A stretch of 64,000 bases of DNA. It comes from Amaurobius ferox. Its lineage: Eukaryota; Arthropoda; Arachnida; Araneae; Amaurobiidae. Positions 43,652 through 55,426 of the stretch are shown here, piece after piece. The DNA lies in contig OX578135.1 in the NCBI GenBank assembly GCA_951213105.1, positions 165,034,750 through 165,098,749 on the forward strand, written 5' to 3'. Each line of letters begins with the position of its first letter. Position 1 is the first letter of the stretch. A program made the translations under genes and the position numbers. Under the pieces are notes generated by a model. The model was given only the letters and a program-made list of their open reading frames with translations. It was not told where the DNA came from and searched no databases.

Positions 43652-43735
43652 TTATGTTTATGTGGTTATTGTAACTGGATTTCATCTGTAGTTGCCACGT
43701 AAATTGAATAAAATAAAATAAAATAAAGTAAAAGT
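43652..43735 (+). pseudogene. LINE copy 2, fragment 3 (3' end)
   Basis: TGTAACTGGATTTCATCTGT and GCCACGTAAATTGAATAAAA match 28745-28800, ending in the same (AATAAA)n-like tail. Confidence 0.85.
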
Positions 43736-43737
43736 TT

Positions 43738-43935
43738 TGCTGCGCCGGTTTTGAAAATAAGCCCATTTACCAAATGAAAACGAAAATTGAATTAAAAGTG
43801 TGAATTAAGTGTGATTTCAAATAATTATGCGTGTTACTTAGTGCAATTAAACTCAATTTAATGAAACATTAATGAAATAAAGAGAAAATGAATCGGAGTC
43901 TGTAGGGAAAGTCATGTGCTGCCCACATCAGATTT
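43738..43935 (-). mobile_element. Family B fragment (5' end)
   Basis: On the minus strand it starts CTGATGTGGGCAGCACATGA, then CTTTCCCTACAGACTCCG, and stops in the GGTAAATGGGCTTATTTTC block. Abuts the LINE tail. Confidence 0.72.
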
Positions 43936-44514
43936 TTCTATATATAAATAGTAAAGATATAATAGTATATCTTTACTTTTATTTTTTTTCTATGTAAACA
44001 GTTAGGTATAAATAGTAAACGACAAAAATATATACTAGCATTAAAATCTATATTTATTATTAAAAAAAGCTTTAATATTTTTAGGGTAATATCCTTGTAA
44101 AATTGAAAAAGATTGAAACATTTTCGTTTTCAAGTTTGTAATGCTTATATCTCAAAAACTAAAAGAGCTAGCTTTGAACAATAAGCATAAATTCGTAGCT
44201 TTTGGAAATCCCTACAAGTGCATATAATTGAATTTTGGATCGAGTTCTACTTTTTTTTTTAGTTTTTAAAAGCGAGCTAGTTTTTAAAAGCTTTTATTAA
44301 AAAGATTTGTCCAAATGATTTTTTTCGTTTTTTATACTTTTATTCATAATATCTTCAAAACTATAAAAGTTAGATATAAATAGCAAGCGACAAAAATTGT
44401 ATGAGGAAATTTAGTTTTTAAATCTATATTTATTTTTAAAAAAGCTCATATAATTTTCGAGCCACCGTTTTGTCAAGTTCAAGAAGTATGAACATTTTAC
44501 GTTTTTAACACTTT
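43936..44514. other. No recognised feature; local duplication
   Basis: AT-rich. Related segments (TAGGTATAAATAGTAAACGA at about 44001 and AGATATAAATAGCAAGCGA at about 44371, each followed by CAAAAAT) suggest a diverged internal duplication. Non-coding. Confidence 0.45.
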
Positions 44515-45050
44515 TCAACATAGTTGAAAATTGTTTATGACTCTGTTCATTCTGTCTGTCTATCCGTTCGCACGATAATTGCCGTAAAAATGACTTTATC
44601 AAAATGAAATTTTAGTATGTTGTTGAGACGGTCTGTAGAACACGTGAGAATGAAAATGAACAATATCACCCAATTAGCTTCGGATTTAACCCAGATTGAA
44701 AAAACGAAATACATTGAACCCTACGGGACTCAATTTTTCAAACATTTTTTAAGAGACGTTATAGTTCAGAAATTCTTCGAAAATTTTAGGAAATATTCTA
44801 ATTATCATATGCGATGTGTAACAAGAAATTCGTAATATGTTCCGTAGTTTTTTAAATAAAAAAAAATTGAAATAGCAATTACACCCATGATATATGAAGA
44901 GATCACGTGACTCATTTTAAAATAAAATATGGCATCCATTTTTCTTCCTCTGTGTAAAGATCGTGATGTTTAAAGATCTTTTAAATTTATATTTAGTGTT
45001 ACATCCGTCATAAAACCTCTTTTTGTTTTAAGTATTATTTTTGCGTAAAA
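44515..45050 (-). mobile_element. Family A element, 3' part, inverted
   Basis: TTAACACTTTTCAACATAG palindrome, reduced (TCTGTC)n tract, GACGGTCTGTAGAAC, AACCCAGATTG, then GAAGAGATCACGTGAC and ATCCGTCATAAAACC. Truncated before the 5' half. Confidence 0.72.
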
Positions 45051-45290
45051 ACATTAAAGCATAACATAATATCTTAATCTCTCTAATCTGAGTTCTTCAT
45101 ATAGAGTCTCTAAATAATGAAGTTAATCCTTTACTTAAATGGTTAATATCATTTAGCTTATAATGTCAAGAACACGTTGTGTAACAATGCAAGAAATATC
45201 ATGCATTCAGAGAAATATTCAGAAATTTGCTTTCAGGATTTTAAAACTCATACATTGGCTTTCGCAAGACGACAAAATAAAAGTGATCAA

Positions 45291-46030
45291 TCGAGGTGAT
45301 CAAAAAGTTGCATACATACAATTTTAAAATCATGTCATCTACTGAAAAATTGTAATATGTAGTAATTTCTGTTTTCAGTTAAGTGGCACACACCCTCAAA
45401 AATAGATCAGAAATATCGTCTGCTTTTTTAAATACGTTAGACGAGAATTACAGACCTATTTTTTTTTTATCAATGAAAGAACATGGCGTTTTCCCAAAGT
45501 GATAGAATAATTTTATTTATTTATTTTCATTTTAGAGAAATATGTTTCTCTAACCATCCTTATGAGAGTGTGTCATTGAAAGTTTCGGAAGAATTCATTG
45601 AAAAGTTTCAGCAACGCAGTCTCTGTTTAAGACAGTTTATCCTGAGTTAAAATAAAAGTCTGCCTGTTCTCGCTTTGTCTTCAAAATGGATCCAATTTCT
45701 GAAAACCTCGTTATTAATCTCGTAATTGTTGAATTGTAAGAGGTTTCAGATGCGTATTTCTTCTGAAACTCTTTAATGACATTCTCGTGGGAATATTGCT
45801 CTAAAATAGAAAAGGATTTTAATCTGGGACAACACACCCTGTTCTTCGATTGACAAAAAGGAGGTCTGTCATGATCGCCTGAAGTACTAAAAACGGCAGA
45901 CGATATTTCTGATCTATTTTTGAGGGTATAGGAGTGCCACCTAACTAAAAACAATATTCTACTATATTTCAATTTCTCGGTGCATGATATGATTTTAAAA
46001 TTGCATGTGAGCAATTTTTCGATCACTGTG
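45291..46030. mobile_element. DNA transposon relic with about 145-bp TIRs
   Basis: GTGATCAATCGAGGTGATCA at the left and GCAATTTTTCGATCAC at the right begin inverted repeats of roughly 145 bp (45291-45432 against 45890-46030; e.g. AAAATAGATCAGAAATATCG and complement). The interior holds a transposase HTH remnant on the minus strand. No clear target duplication. Likely mariner/Tc-like by coding content. Confidence 0.7.
45640..45840 (-). pseudogene. Transposase helix-turn-helix fragment (mariner/DUF4817-like)
   Basis: Minus-strand translation gives VIKEFQKKYASETSYNSTI followed by RLITRFSEIGSILKT, the pattern (K.F...Y......T..RL...F.E.GS) of the N-terminal HTH of mariner-like transposases. The frame then ends at 45637; no catalytic D residues follow. 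The longer open frame (to 46026) reads into the terminal inverted repeat and is not a protein. Confidence 0.6.
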
Positions 46031-47145
46031 TATTATAACAACACATTGCACAATCATAACGAAACAGCAATTTTTTTAGTTGAAATATTTGTTGTATAGT
46101 GAAATAATGTTGTATATTTGTTGTAAGTTTTAATTCGAATGGTGATCCACATTGCATTAAAATGTCCAGTGCAAGACAAGGCACAAGTTTGATATATATA
46201 CTACAAATATATACATTTAACGGGACACATAAATGTTTTTGTGCGCTCAGAATACTTGTATGCATGGCATTCAAGTTAAGTTATTGAAATAGTGTAACAC
46301 ATTTTATAACGATTGACAATAATTTAATAATTGAACTAACCTAAATATGTTTCATATTGATGAATACTGCTTTATAACAGTCATGCAAAATACGATGCAA
46401 AATAACATGTCTCATAAAATTGCCCTTTTAATATACTCCCATTTGTGTAATAAGAGTAGCCATTTACACCCAAGCTTCGCTGCACCATAATGGCTAGTGA
46501 TCACTCATTGGGACACATTTAATAAAAGTTCTGAATATCAAAAATTGCTTTAAATTGAAACATAAGTCCCACATTTTATAGTTCTATTAAAATGAAAATG
46601 GCGGTATAGGGGACAATATTTTATCTTCAATCATTATTTTATTATTTTCCTTCAAGTTGCTTTTTTTTTTTTCCCAACAACGTTTTCATACAGATCCACT
46701 AATTTTGGGATTATTTTTCAATTCTTTGGTTTGAAGAATAACCATCAAACGATTTTGGTATTTGAAACGCAACTCGGTTGCCCTATAGTTACCACAATTG
46801 ACTCAAAAGTCTATAAATAAATGACTTAATAAAATACAATAAAAGAATAAATGTCTGATGTAGCTCTAAAATAAAATTTCTCAAGATTAAGCATGTTAAT
46901 GGTGAACTCTTCCGTGAATTTTATTGGGTGAAACTTATTCTTATCGTCTTTGGGGATGTTGCCAATATCAAATAATTTGCCCAATAGCGCTTTGCTCCTC
47001 GAACAATATGAATATTAAGCGTGGGGTGAAACCGAATCCTTTGCGTCTAAGAATTTTAATTCTCAAAGAACATTTTTCGAAAAGTGTTAGAGTTGATTTT
47101 GGATTTGATTTACTTTGTTATGACACAAAGAATACTTTGAAAGAC
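46031..47145. other. No recognised feature
   Basis: AT-rich, non-coding by eye. A 77-codon ORF at 46924 shows no domain. The 5' end of the Tc1 relic may extend into this stretch, but no terminal repeat was recognised. Confidence 0.4.
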
Positions 47146-48285
47146 TCTCAACGCTAGCGCGCTGTCAGGAAGCTTGAAACAGGTCAGTCCATTGAGAGAA
47201 GTCGCCGTGAGCCATTCTGCGTTTATGAAAACAATTCCAAACAAGCACTAAAGTTAACCCGTTCCAGACTGTCCTAGAGCTACAACATCCTCTGATGGCA
47301 GTGCATTGCTTTAATAGTCAAGCGTCGTCGCCGAGCGACCGCACTAGGTATACAATCAATGGCTACACACAACAGGATTATACGAGCATCTCACCACGGT
47401 TTGCCATTGGGGCTTGCGCCGTATAGGTGAGAGTCGCGTGCAGGTAACGTAATCTCTCATCCAGCAAAGTCACAGTCGCGGTCGCGAACTCAGCGGAACC
47501 ATTCACCGGGCAGGTTCCGAAGAGCGCCCGCCAAGCCCGACCCCAGTCGCCGGTTAGATCTAGGCTCAGGGCATGAATAGCCACAGTCCGTGAGATCCGA
47601 CCACCTGGAAGAGTCGGGGCCCTACCAGTTCAGTGGTTCGACGGCCACGTCATCACTAATAGGGTAACCCGATTAATTTTCCCCCAGCAGACGGAGGACC
47701 AGAGGTACAGACCTAAGATCCGTACACCGCAATCTTTGGCGGTGCCGCCCCCTGGGGGGTATTGGCTACACACAACAATAGGAAATTCGATATACTGTGA
47801 GACGAAGGTTACATGTCAAAGGGCACTATGCCCGGGTACCAGGAATGGGTGTCCCTATAAACGCTAAGAGCAGGGAAGCATAATTAAAGTGGTGTCGTCA
47901 GCTTGCGATAAGCGTAATCTTCCAATGAACTCTTCATTTACGGATGATCAAGACTTTCCCTAAATTTAGACCATAAACGTGTAAATGTCTGGAGAGAACA
48001 AGGAACACTCAACCAGTCCAATAACATCGTTAAACAACCCGTCTTCAGTCGTGGTAGTGTTACGGTATGGGTTGGATTTTCATTGGGATATCGCAACGAT
48101 CTGTACGTATTCACAGGCGGTACTGTGACGGCGGAAGGGTATCTGTATTTCATTGAATCCTTCGTCACAGCAGCAGGTCCAGATTTTCTTCTGGCGGTCG
48201 TGCACACAGAGCAAGGCTGGTGGACGAATACCTTGAGTATTTGCCGTATGCAGTAGCCAGCGTATTTTCTGGATTGTGTCAAAGT
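47146..48285 (+). pseudogene. Tc1-like transposase pseudogene, split by an insertion
   Basis: N-terminal part (47150-47373): RAVRKLETGQSI then REVAVSHSAF (first HTH) and KRRRRATALG (GRPR-like linker). After the 389-bp insertion the frame resumes near 47777 with relics of LYARVPGMGVP, FTDDQDF (first catalytic D region, altered), NVWREQGTLN, SRGSVTVWVGFSLGYRNDL, FTGGTVTAEGY and AAGPDFLL, then HRARLVDEYLEYL before decay at about 48285. The D(34)E catalytic pattern is broken and several frameshifts and stops occur. The PDLNPIE block is lost. A dead cut-and-paste transposon; family Tc1/mariner by motif order. Confidence 0.88.
47374..47762. mobile_element. 389-bp GC-rich insertion with 14-bp target duplication
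   Basis: TGGCTACACACAAC occurs at 47360-47373 and again at 47763-47776, immediately flanking the insert and restoring the Tc1 reading (MATHNR) when one copy is removed. The insert is GC-rich (CGGTGCCGCCCCCTGGGGGG at one end) with no poly(A), tRNA head or recognised protein. A 68-codon frame on the minus strand is unassigned. The duplication length fits LINE-type target-primed insertion; identity unknown. Confidence 0.85.
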
Positions 48286-48857
48286 CAGCGGAGGTCACAT
48301 TTCATATCAAGGCTTATTTGGTTTATGTAACAGACAAAACTGGTCTCGAATTAAGTGTGAAGTAAGCCTTTAAAGGGTAATACATATATTTAAATATATT
48401 TTCTTTAATTTTATTATAATACTCATGAATATATTACTCAATTGACTATCTTCTTGTGAAATTTGGAGTCAATCAAAGCAGAACTTTTTGATTCAAGTCG
48501 GATTTACTGCCTCGTACTTAACTTTGGAAGGCACTGCGAAATCATATATAAGGAATATTGTATAAATAAATATGCTATGAATTACCGATTATTGTTTAGA
48601 ATTTGTTTTTGGGAAATAATAAAATATAATGTAAATAATAAAAGAGGAAGTTCCATAATTTTAACCAAATTATTACTTTTAGACATGGAAGTCTAAAAAA
48701 AATCGCTTTTATGAAGCATATTAATTCGCCCGCCTCAGTCTCAGTGGGACCAAAGATCTATTACTCCTCGAAGGTAGGGACCTTATAGCTTCCTGACGAT
48801 TGTTGGAGCCCATGAACTTCTTCATAATGATCAACGCGGTCGAGAACAATAACGTTT
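48286..48857. other. No recognised feature
   Basis: AT-rich, non-coding by eye. The 77-codon ORF at 48463 has no recognisable domain. Confidence 0.45.
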
Positions 48858-49400
48858 TACTTTCCCTGCAATACATGGTAATATATGGGGAAAATATTGG
48901 AATCGTGTCGAAAATCGAAACTCAGGTTTTCGACGGTTTCACACGTTTAGAACTCTTTAGAACACGAAACAACCCATTATCAGCTTGACATCGCGTGTAT
49001 GTGTCTATAACGATGTATGTATCCATTCTATGACAGAAACCATTAGACGACATTTTGCAAAATTTGGTATGTAAATCACTTATGAGTTACTCTGATGCTG
49101 ATTAGATTTTGGTACGATTCAAAAATTAATAAGCTGCCTTTTTTTTCTGCGAAATGGCTGAAGAGTTATTAAAATCTGTAATAAAACTAAATATTCCCAA
49201 ACGTATCCATAAAATGATTCGTTTATACGTCACTTTTGACGACGACAAGAATAAGATCAACCCCATTACTCTAAACTATAAACAGTTATCGGTATATTTC
49301 AGTTTTCCCCCAATTTTGCAACGCCGCCTTCGAAATACGTATACAGTCACTCAATGAAACCGAAAATGTAAGTAAATCTGCAAAGTCAGCGTAATTTCAA
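48858..49400 (-). mobile_element. Family B element, inverted, partial
   Basis: TACTTTCCCTGCAATACATG hairpin end at the left, then GGAATCGTGTCGAAAATCG, a reduced GTGTGT tract, sub-units and the ATTACTCTA.AC block. The 5' CTGATGTG end is missing. Confidence 0.68.
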
Positions 49401-49433
49401 ATAAAATTGTATGGAAACACGTCAGGATAATTA

Positions 49434-49573
49434 ATACTTTAAAAATAAAGACAACCAAATAATTGACCATAATTAAGTCTTTTATTAAAATCTCCTTTTA
49501 CGACGTACAAAAGGAGATTTTAATAAAAGACTTTTAATTATGGCCAGTTATTTGGTTGTCTTTATTTTTAAAG
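49434..49573. repeat. Palindrome of a PLE-like tail
   Basis: TACTTTAAAAATAAAGACAA...TCTCCTTTTA and its near-complement CAAAAGGAGATTTTAAT...TTTAAAGTA are separated by about 7 bases. One arm reads GGAGATTTTAATAAAAGAC ... TTATTTGGTTGTCTTT, the same as the tail at 27396-27440. A head-to-head dimer of that tail. Confidence 0.85.
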
Positions 49574-49658
49574 TAGTCATTTCAAATACTTAATTGAAAT
49601 CGCGTCGAAAATCGGAACGCGAGTTTTCAACAGATCTACATGCTTCAACACGAAAAAT

Positions 49659-50400
49659 CTGATGTGATTTTTCTTACAAACTCAAATTCATTTTCCCTTT
49701 CTTTCTTTTAGAGTCCATTAAATTGAGTTTAACTGCACACAATAAAACGAATGATTATTTGAAATTGACACCGAATTTGCAGTTTTATTTTAATTTTCGT
49801 TTTCATTTGACAACTGGACGTATTTTCAAAAGCTATGGGGCAAAAAATATGAAAAAAATAAAATATTTCTAGAGCGCTTTGTCCTAGAGTTGTGGGGTTG
49901 TGGTCTTATTATATTTTCGTCGTCAAAAACTGCGTATAAAACAAGCATTTAATGGATACATTACAAAAAAGAGGCAGGTTATTTCTTTCAGAATCGTGTC
50001 AAAATCTATTCAGCACCAGAATATCCCACAGACTTATTTACCAAATTGTGGGAAATTTGGCCAATTTTGTTCTTTAGCTATAGAATGGATACATACTTAG
50101 CAAAAAAAAAAAAAACTTGTTCTTCTTATTTTCCAAATCATACCAAATTCTAATCTGCCCCAAGGAACCCGCAAATGACTTAGCTGCCACATTTTGTGAA
50201 ATTGGGTCAATTAGTTTTCAGATAAAGTGGATACATACATTGTACAGACAGACAAACACACACAGACTTCACGCTGGAAATAGTTTTTCCTGCTCTAAAG
50301 TGCTTGAAACGTGCGTATATCCGTCGAAAACTGCATTTGCGATTTTCAACACGATTCCAATACTTTTCATGTATACATTACCATGTATTGCATGGAAAGT
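49659..50400 (+). mobile_element. Family B element, nearly complete
   Basis: CTGATGTGATTTTTCTTACA (diverged 5' end) to ACATTACCATGTATTGCATG with GGAAAGT. Contains GGACGTATTTTCAAAAG, AATATTTCTAGAGCG, sub-units and CAGACAGACAAACACAC tract. Confidence 0.7.
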
Positions 50401-50402
50401 AA

Positions 50403-50745
50403 AAAAAAATTAACGTGATGCCTATGTGTGTGTGTGCGCGCGTGCAATGCGTGTATTCACTGTAGCTCAAAACTAATGGACGAAATCTCACAAAATTTGG
50501 TAGGTGAGTCACTTTCGGGTTACATTGGTGCTGATTAGATTTTGGTACGATTCAGAAAAACAAAACATGTCTTTTTCTACGAAATGGCCTGTACCATTCG
50601 TCAAAATATGAAATATGAAATCAAAAATATATTGAAATGTTATAAATTAAATGCTTATTTTATACGTAATATTGAACGACAAAATGATTACTCTTAAGAT
50701 GATCCCTTTCCGAGATATTAAGAGTTTTGGGATTTTGATGAACTG
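50403..50745 (-). mobile_element. Family B element, inverted, partial
   Basis: Begins in the AACGTGATGCCTATGTGTG tract, has one GATTAGATTTTGGTACGATT sub-unit and ends near GATCCCTTTCCGAGATATT. Back-to-back with 49659-50400. Confidence 0.6.
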
Positions 50746-50869
50746 GCAGTTTTTCTTTAAAAAAATGTCGATGAAATTTCGTCAAATTTGGTAGGAAAAT
50801 CACTTATGGATAACCCTGGTGCTGATTAAATTTTTGTATGATTCTGAAATACAGAACCAGCCTCATTTT

Positions 50870-51763
50870 TACTTTCCTTATATACATAATGTATAAGGAA
50901 AGTATTGTGATTGGATCGAAAATTCGAATTCGAGTTTTCGACGAGAGAGCACGTTTCAAGCATCCCTGATCACGAATCAAACATTTTTTAGGTGATGTCT
51001 GTGTGTTTGTGTCGAGACAATATCTCACGAACGAATGGAGCGATTCGAATGAAATATGGTACAAAAATCACAATCTGTGAATACTGGAAGCCTATTGTTT
51101 TTAAACACAATTGAATGTTCAGAACCCCCTAAATTTTCGAGTGGAATTTTGAAAAAATCGTCAAAAAATCAAAACCTTTAATAAAGTTACGGAAATAGAC
51201 ATTTATTATGTAATTTTTCCTTAGAAAACGATTGACATAAACTTTAGAACGCTAGCATGAACCATTCTTGAGATATTGTTCATTTTTCAAACAAATTTGT
51301 CAAAAAATCCCATAAATTAAAAAAAAAATATTAACTGTTGTGAAACGTATTCACTTCGCATATGTAACATCATGCGATATATTGAGTGACATTATTCTCG
51401 TGGATCTAGCTCGTTTCATTCATGAAAAAAGATACTTTGAGTAATACTTTTGTATTTGAACGCCAATAGTTATTTATCTGCTATAAGAATAACTTTTTCC
51501 ATCCATAACGCTTGGCGAGATTTTGGCACCGAATTTGGCGGAATGTCGCAACTTGGCGACTTTTTTAAAGGTTGCCAAATTAACGAAAATCTCGTCAATT
51601 GGATAAAAATGACGCTAAATCAATGAAAATGACGACTAATCGTCGAAAATTCAATATCTTGGAAAGAATATAAATAACTACTATAAAAATAATCTATTTT
51701 TTTACTGTAAAAGTAGTAAATTCATTGCATTATATAAATAAAGACATGTGCTGTCCACATCAG
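50870..51763 (-). mobile_element. Family C element, inverted
   Basis: Minus-strand copy from the ACTTTCCTTATATACATAATG end to CTGATGTGGACAGCACATGT. Contains the same GAGAGCACGTTTCAAGCATC, GTGGATCTAGCTCGTTTC and TTGGCGACTTTTTTAAAGG blocks as 62114-63000. Confidence 0.78.
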
Positions 51764-51837
51764 ATTTTTACATATTTCAGAGCCGAATATAAATACAAGC
51801 CAAAATGAGCGTATTTGAATAACACTATTGTCTTGTA

Positions 51838-52090
51838 CTCCAGATTTGAGGATCATTTGAAAGAACTCATATTAGTCTTTCTGCGATTGGGTATACAATT
51901 TAATCAGTGAGCTAACCAAGAAAAAACTATAATTTTGCCTGTCGAAGGGTAAATATTTAGGGCATTGGAATACAAATAAAGGAATTGGTGTTGATCCTAG
52001 AAAAGTTAAATTTATTGTGAAAATATCAGCTCCTAAAATGTTAAACATGTTGAGTCATTTTTTAAAATACTATAAGAAAAACCTAAGTAT
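51838..52090 (+). pseudogene. Ty3/gypsy RT fragment
   Basis: Three-frame reading recovers SRFEDHLKELILVFLRLG, NYNFACRRVN and, from about 51955, LGHWNTNKGIGVDPRKVKFI followed by APKMLNMLSHFLKYYKKNL. This is the gypsy RT region just after the catalytic site, where YLGH.I...GI..DP.K...I...P.P is conserved. Frameshifts and stops are present. It is the part of pol missing from the LTR elements at 30889-40829, but it is too decayed to be their partner. It separates two family C segments. Confidence 0.8.
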
Positions 52091-52109
52091 CTACTATAAG
52101 AAAAACCTA

Positions 52110-52182
52110 TTTTTTTTACTGTAAAAGTAGTAAATTCATTGCATTATACAAGGAAAGTCATGTGTAGCCCACATCAGATTTT
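52110..52182 (-). mobile_element. Family C fragment (5' end)
   Basis: TTTACTGTAAAAGTAGTAAA...GGAAAGTCATGTGTAGCCCACATCAG, the 5' end of a family C element. The same segment occurs at 51695-51763, so the gypsy fragment is bracketed by duplicated family C ends. Confidence 0.7.
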
Positions 52183-52186
52183 TTAT

Positions 52187-52548
52187 TTCCGAAATGGTCA
52201 AAATCTAAAATAAAAGACTAAATATGTTTAAATATTTATGTCAATTAAATTCTCGTTTTCTACGTAAAATCTGAAAACGAAACGAATAAGACCAATCCCC
52301 CATTACTCTAAGATGAACTGTTCTCGGGATATTGAAGTTTTTTAGAATTTTGAGAAGCTTTAAAATGCATTGTATTATCGAATGAAAGAGAAGACTTGCT
52401 AAAACTGCAAATTGGATATAATATCAAATAAGTATCCGCAATTAAACTGGATTCCATGTATTATAAGAGAAAATAAGTTTGAGTCTATAGGGAAAGTCAT
52501 GTACTGCCCACATAAGATTTTTACTTTCCATACAGTACAGGAAAAATA
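52187..52548 (-). mobile_element. Family B fragment, inverted
   Basis: GAAATGGTCAAAATCTAAAAT to GGGAAAGTCATGTACTGCCC. The 5' end with the central block only. Confidence 0.65.
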
Positions 52549-52687
52549 TTGAGATAGAGACAAGAATCCAACTTCTGAATTTGGATAGATCTACATGTTT
52601 TGAGCATCACTGAGTATGAATCAAACATTTTGTCAATTATATGTGCGTGTCAGTCAGTGAGCACGATAGATCTCGAACAAGTTAAGA

Positions 52688-53656
52688 CAAGAAAGATCAA
52701 TCAGGCATAAAGCATTGATTAAGAAACACTTTCCAACTGAAAGACAATTTTATTTAAACATCTTCTAAAATGCAATGCATTCAGCGCTGATATTTTTAAA
52801 ATTATCACAGACCTTCAATAATGTATTATACTTGAAAACTTAAAACTTCATCCTGAAGACAATGCTGCTAATACAAAATGAACTTTGTTCGAATGACGTC
52901 ATCGAAATATAAATCATCTGCCTCTTTACGTAAAATTAATGAATATTTCATTCATATCACTTATATTTCAGACTCCAGAGCTACTTCATTTTGCGTGAAA
53001 AAATGCAATTCTTGTATAACTCACCTTACAATCGCTTGATTTGTTTACATTCTGCATGCTATAGAAATTAGGCTTTGTTGTAAAAATAAGCTTAATGATC
53101 ATTTAAAGTCAAATGTATTTTAATGCATTGGCAGCGGTTTTACGACAAATGCTAAACTAAAAATGAATTTAAACGATCTTTAAACATCACGATCTTTAAA
53201 AATTGCGATTTTAAAAAATGGATCTCATATTTTATTTTGCAATGAGTCACGTGATCTCTTCATATATCATGGGTGTAATTATTATTTCAATTTTTATTTA
53301 AAAAACTATCCAATATATTTTGCTGAAAAAAATTTTATACACTTTTCGTGATAATTTGAATATTTTCTAAAAATTTCAAAGCAATTTGTGAAGTGTAACT
53401 CCGCTTAAAAAATGTTTGAAAAATTGGATCCCATGGGGTTCAACGTATTTCATGTCTTCAACCCGGGTTCAATTCGAAACTAATTGGGTGATATTATTCA
53501 TTTCCATTCCCGTATGTCCCACAGACCGTCTCAACGGCATATTAAAATTTGATTTTGATAAAGTTATTTTCACGGCAGTTATTGTGCGAACGGACAGACA
53601 GACAGACAGAATTACCAAGGTCATAAACACTTTTCAACTATGTTGGGAAGTGTTAA
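52688..53656 (+). mobile_element. Family A element
   Basis: CAAGAAAGATCAATCAGGC to GGGAAGTGTTAA; shorter than 28882-30182 because one internal repeat unit is missing. Includes TCAACCCGGGTTCAATTC and (CAGA)n. Confidence 0.77.
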
Positions 53657-54488
53657 AAATCGAATGAAATGATTCTTTTTCCCTAAAATAAAAAATACTA
53701 TAGTACGTATTAAAATAAGTACGTATAAAAATTGTTCGAAAATGGCTATTCAACACGGAAGTACAGTGTCTAGAAGGAAGTTCTAGGCACTATAACGGAA
53801 CTGTTCAAAGCGTCCGATCCTTTATAAAACGCTAACATGCGTCTTAGTCGAGAAATTTTACGTTTTTGATCAAAAATGATAAAATTAATAAAAGAAATTT
53901 TTAAAAATCACTATATGCAAACGAATGAAGTCTTTATATAAATTCCTTACTTTCTTGACAAAAACAAATATAAAAATTCGGTGACTGCAATTGTTCCAAA
54001 GATATAAAGATAACCGGTCAACTGTAATGTACATATAAATATACACATACTTTCAATGTGTGACGTTATACCCTACGAGCAGTTCTAGTCCTTTTTCTGC
54101 ATGTGACGTCAATTTTTGCGTATATGGTAACCCTTATTCTCATGTAAATACTCTGGATTTACTACTTTGAATGTGTGTTTAATTGAAACATGAAATTTTC
54201 CAAAAACTGAAGAAAATACTGTTTCTCTTTTTCTAAATTATTATCATACGATTAAAAAATTGTAATGAAGTTGTACTCTCTCTGTAATATGAAGTTGTAC
54301 TCTGATTTCAGAAATGCCCTGGTTAGTCGTACAAGATAAAATTGGATATAAGTCGAGGGATGAAGTTTGAAAAGCTACTATTAATAACAATATTAAGATA
54401 ACATTGATAACAGTATTCATTCCTGACTTGTTTATATTTTAAATTTAAAGGTTTGAAATAAAAACGAAAGCTTTTTAAATATTCATTT
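53657..54488. other. No recognised feature
   Basis: AT-rich, non-coding. ATGAAGTTGTACTCT is repeated at about 54265 and 54290. Confidence 0.45.
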
Positions 54489-55426
54489 TTAACACTTTCT
54501 AACATAGTTGTAAAGCGTTTGTTCATTCTGTCTTTCTGTCCTTTCGCAAGATAACTGCCGTAAAAATGACTTTATCAAAATGAAATTTCAGTATATTGTT
54601 GAAACTGTCTGTGGGACATACAGGAATGAAAATGGAAAATATCACCCAATCCAATTAGTTTCGGATTTAATCCGGGTTGAAATATGAAATACATTGAACC
54701 CTATGGGACATAATTTTTCAAACATTTTTAAGCGGAGTTAAACTTCACAAATTGTTTCGAAAATGTTAGGAAATATTCAAATTATCACGTAAAATGTGTA
54801 AAAAGAATTTCAGCAAAATATGTTAGGGAGCTTTTTAAATAAAAATTAAAATAATAATTACACCCATATTATATTAAGAGATCACGTGACTTATTTTAAA
54901 ATAAAATATGACATCCATTTCTTTCACCGGTGTAAAAATCGTGGTGTTTAAAGATCATTTAAATTTATATTTAGTGTAGCATCCGTCCTAAAACCGCTAT
55001 TCTTTTGCATATTATCTGTGTATCTAAATGCTGTGCCAACGCAATTACATTATCTTTTAATTTAAATGATCACTAAACTTTGATTATTCCTACAACGAAA
55101 CCTAATTTCCATAGCATGTAGAATGCAAATAAATCAAGCGATTGTAAGATGAGTTGTATAAGAATTGCTGAATTTTTTTCACGCAAAGTTATTTAGCTCT
55201 GGAGTCTGGAATCTATGAAATGAATGAAACAGTCATTGATTTTACATAGAGAAACAACATTGCCTTTTTTGATGAAGTTTTAAGTTTCCTACTACAATAA
55301 ATTATTGTAGAACTGCGATAATTTAATATCAACGCTAAATGTATTATTTAGAGATGTTTAAAAAAATTGCATTTCAGTTGGAAAGTGTTTCATAATCAAT
55401 GTTTCATGCATGATTCATCTTTCTTG
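54489..55426 (-). mobile_element. Family A element, inverted
   Basis: From TTCTTG (55426) to the TTAACACTTTCTAACATAG palindrome (54489). With 52688-53656 it forms a divergent inverted pair about 830 bp apart. Confidence 0.77.

Noticed and set aside
45637..46026. A complete 129-residue protein
   Set aside because: Only the central part resembles a transposase HTH; the rest reads through the terminal inverted repeat and non-coding sequence.
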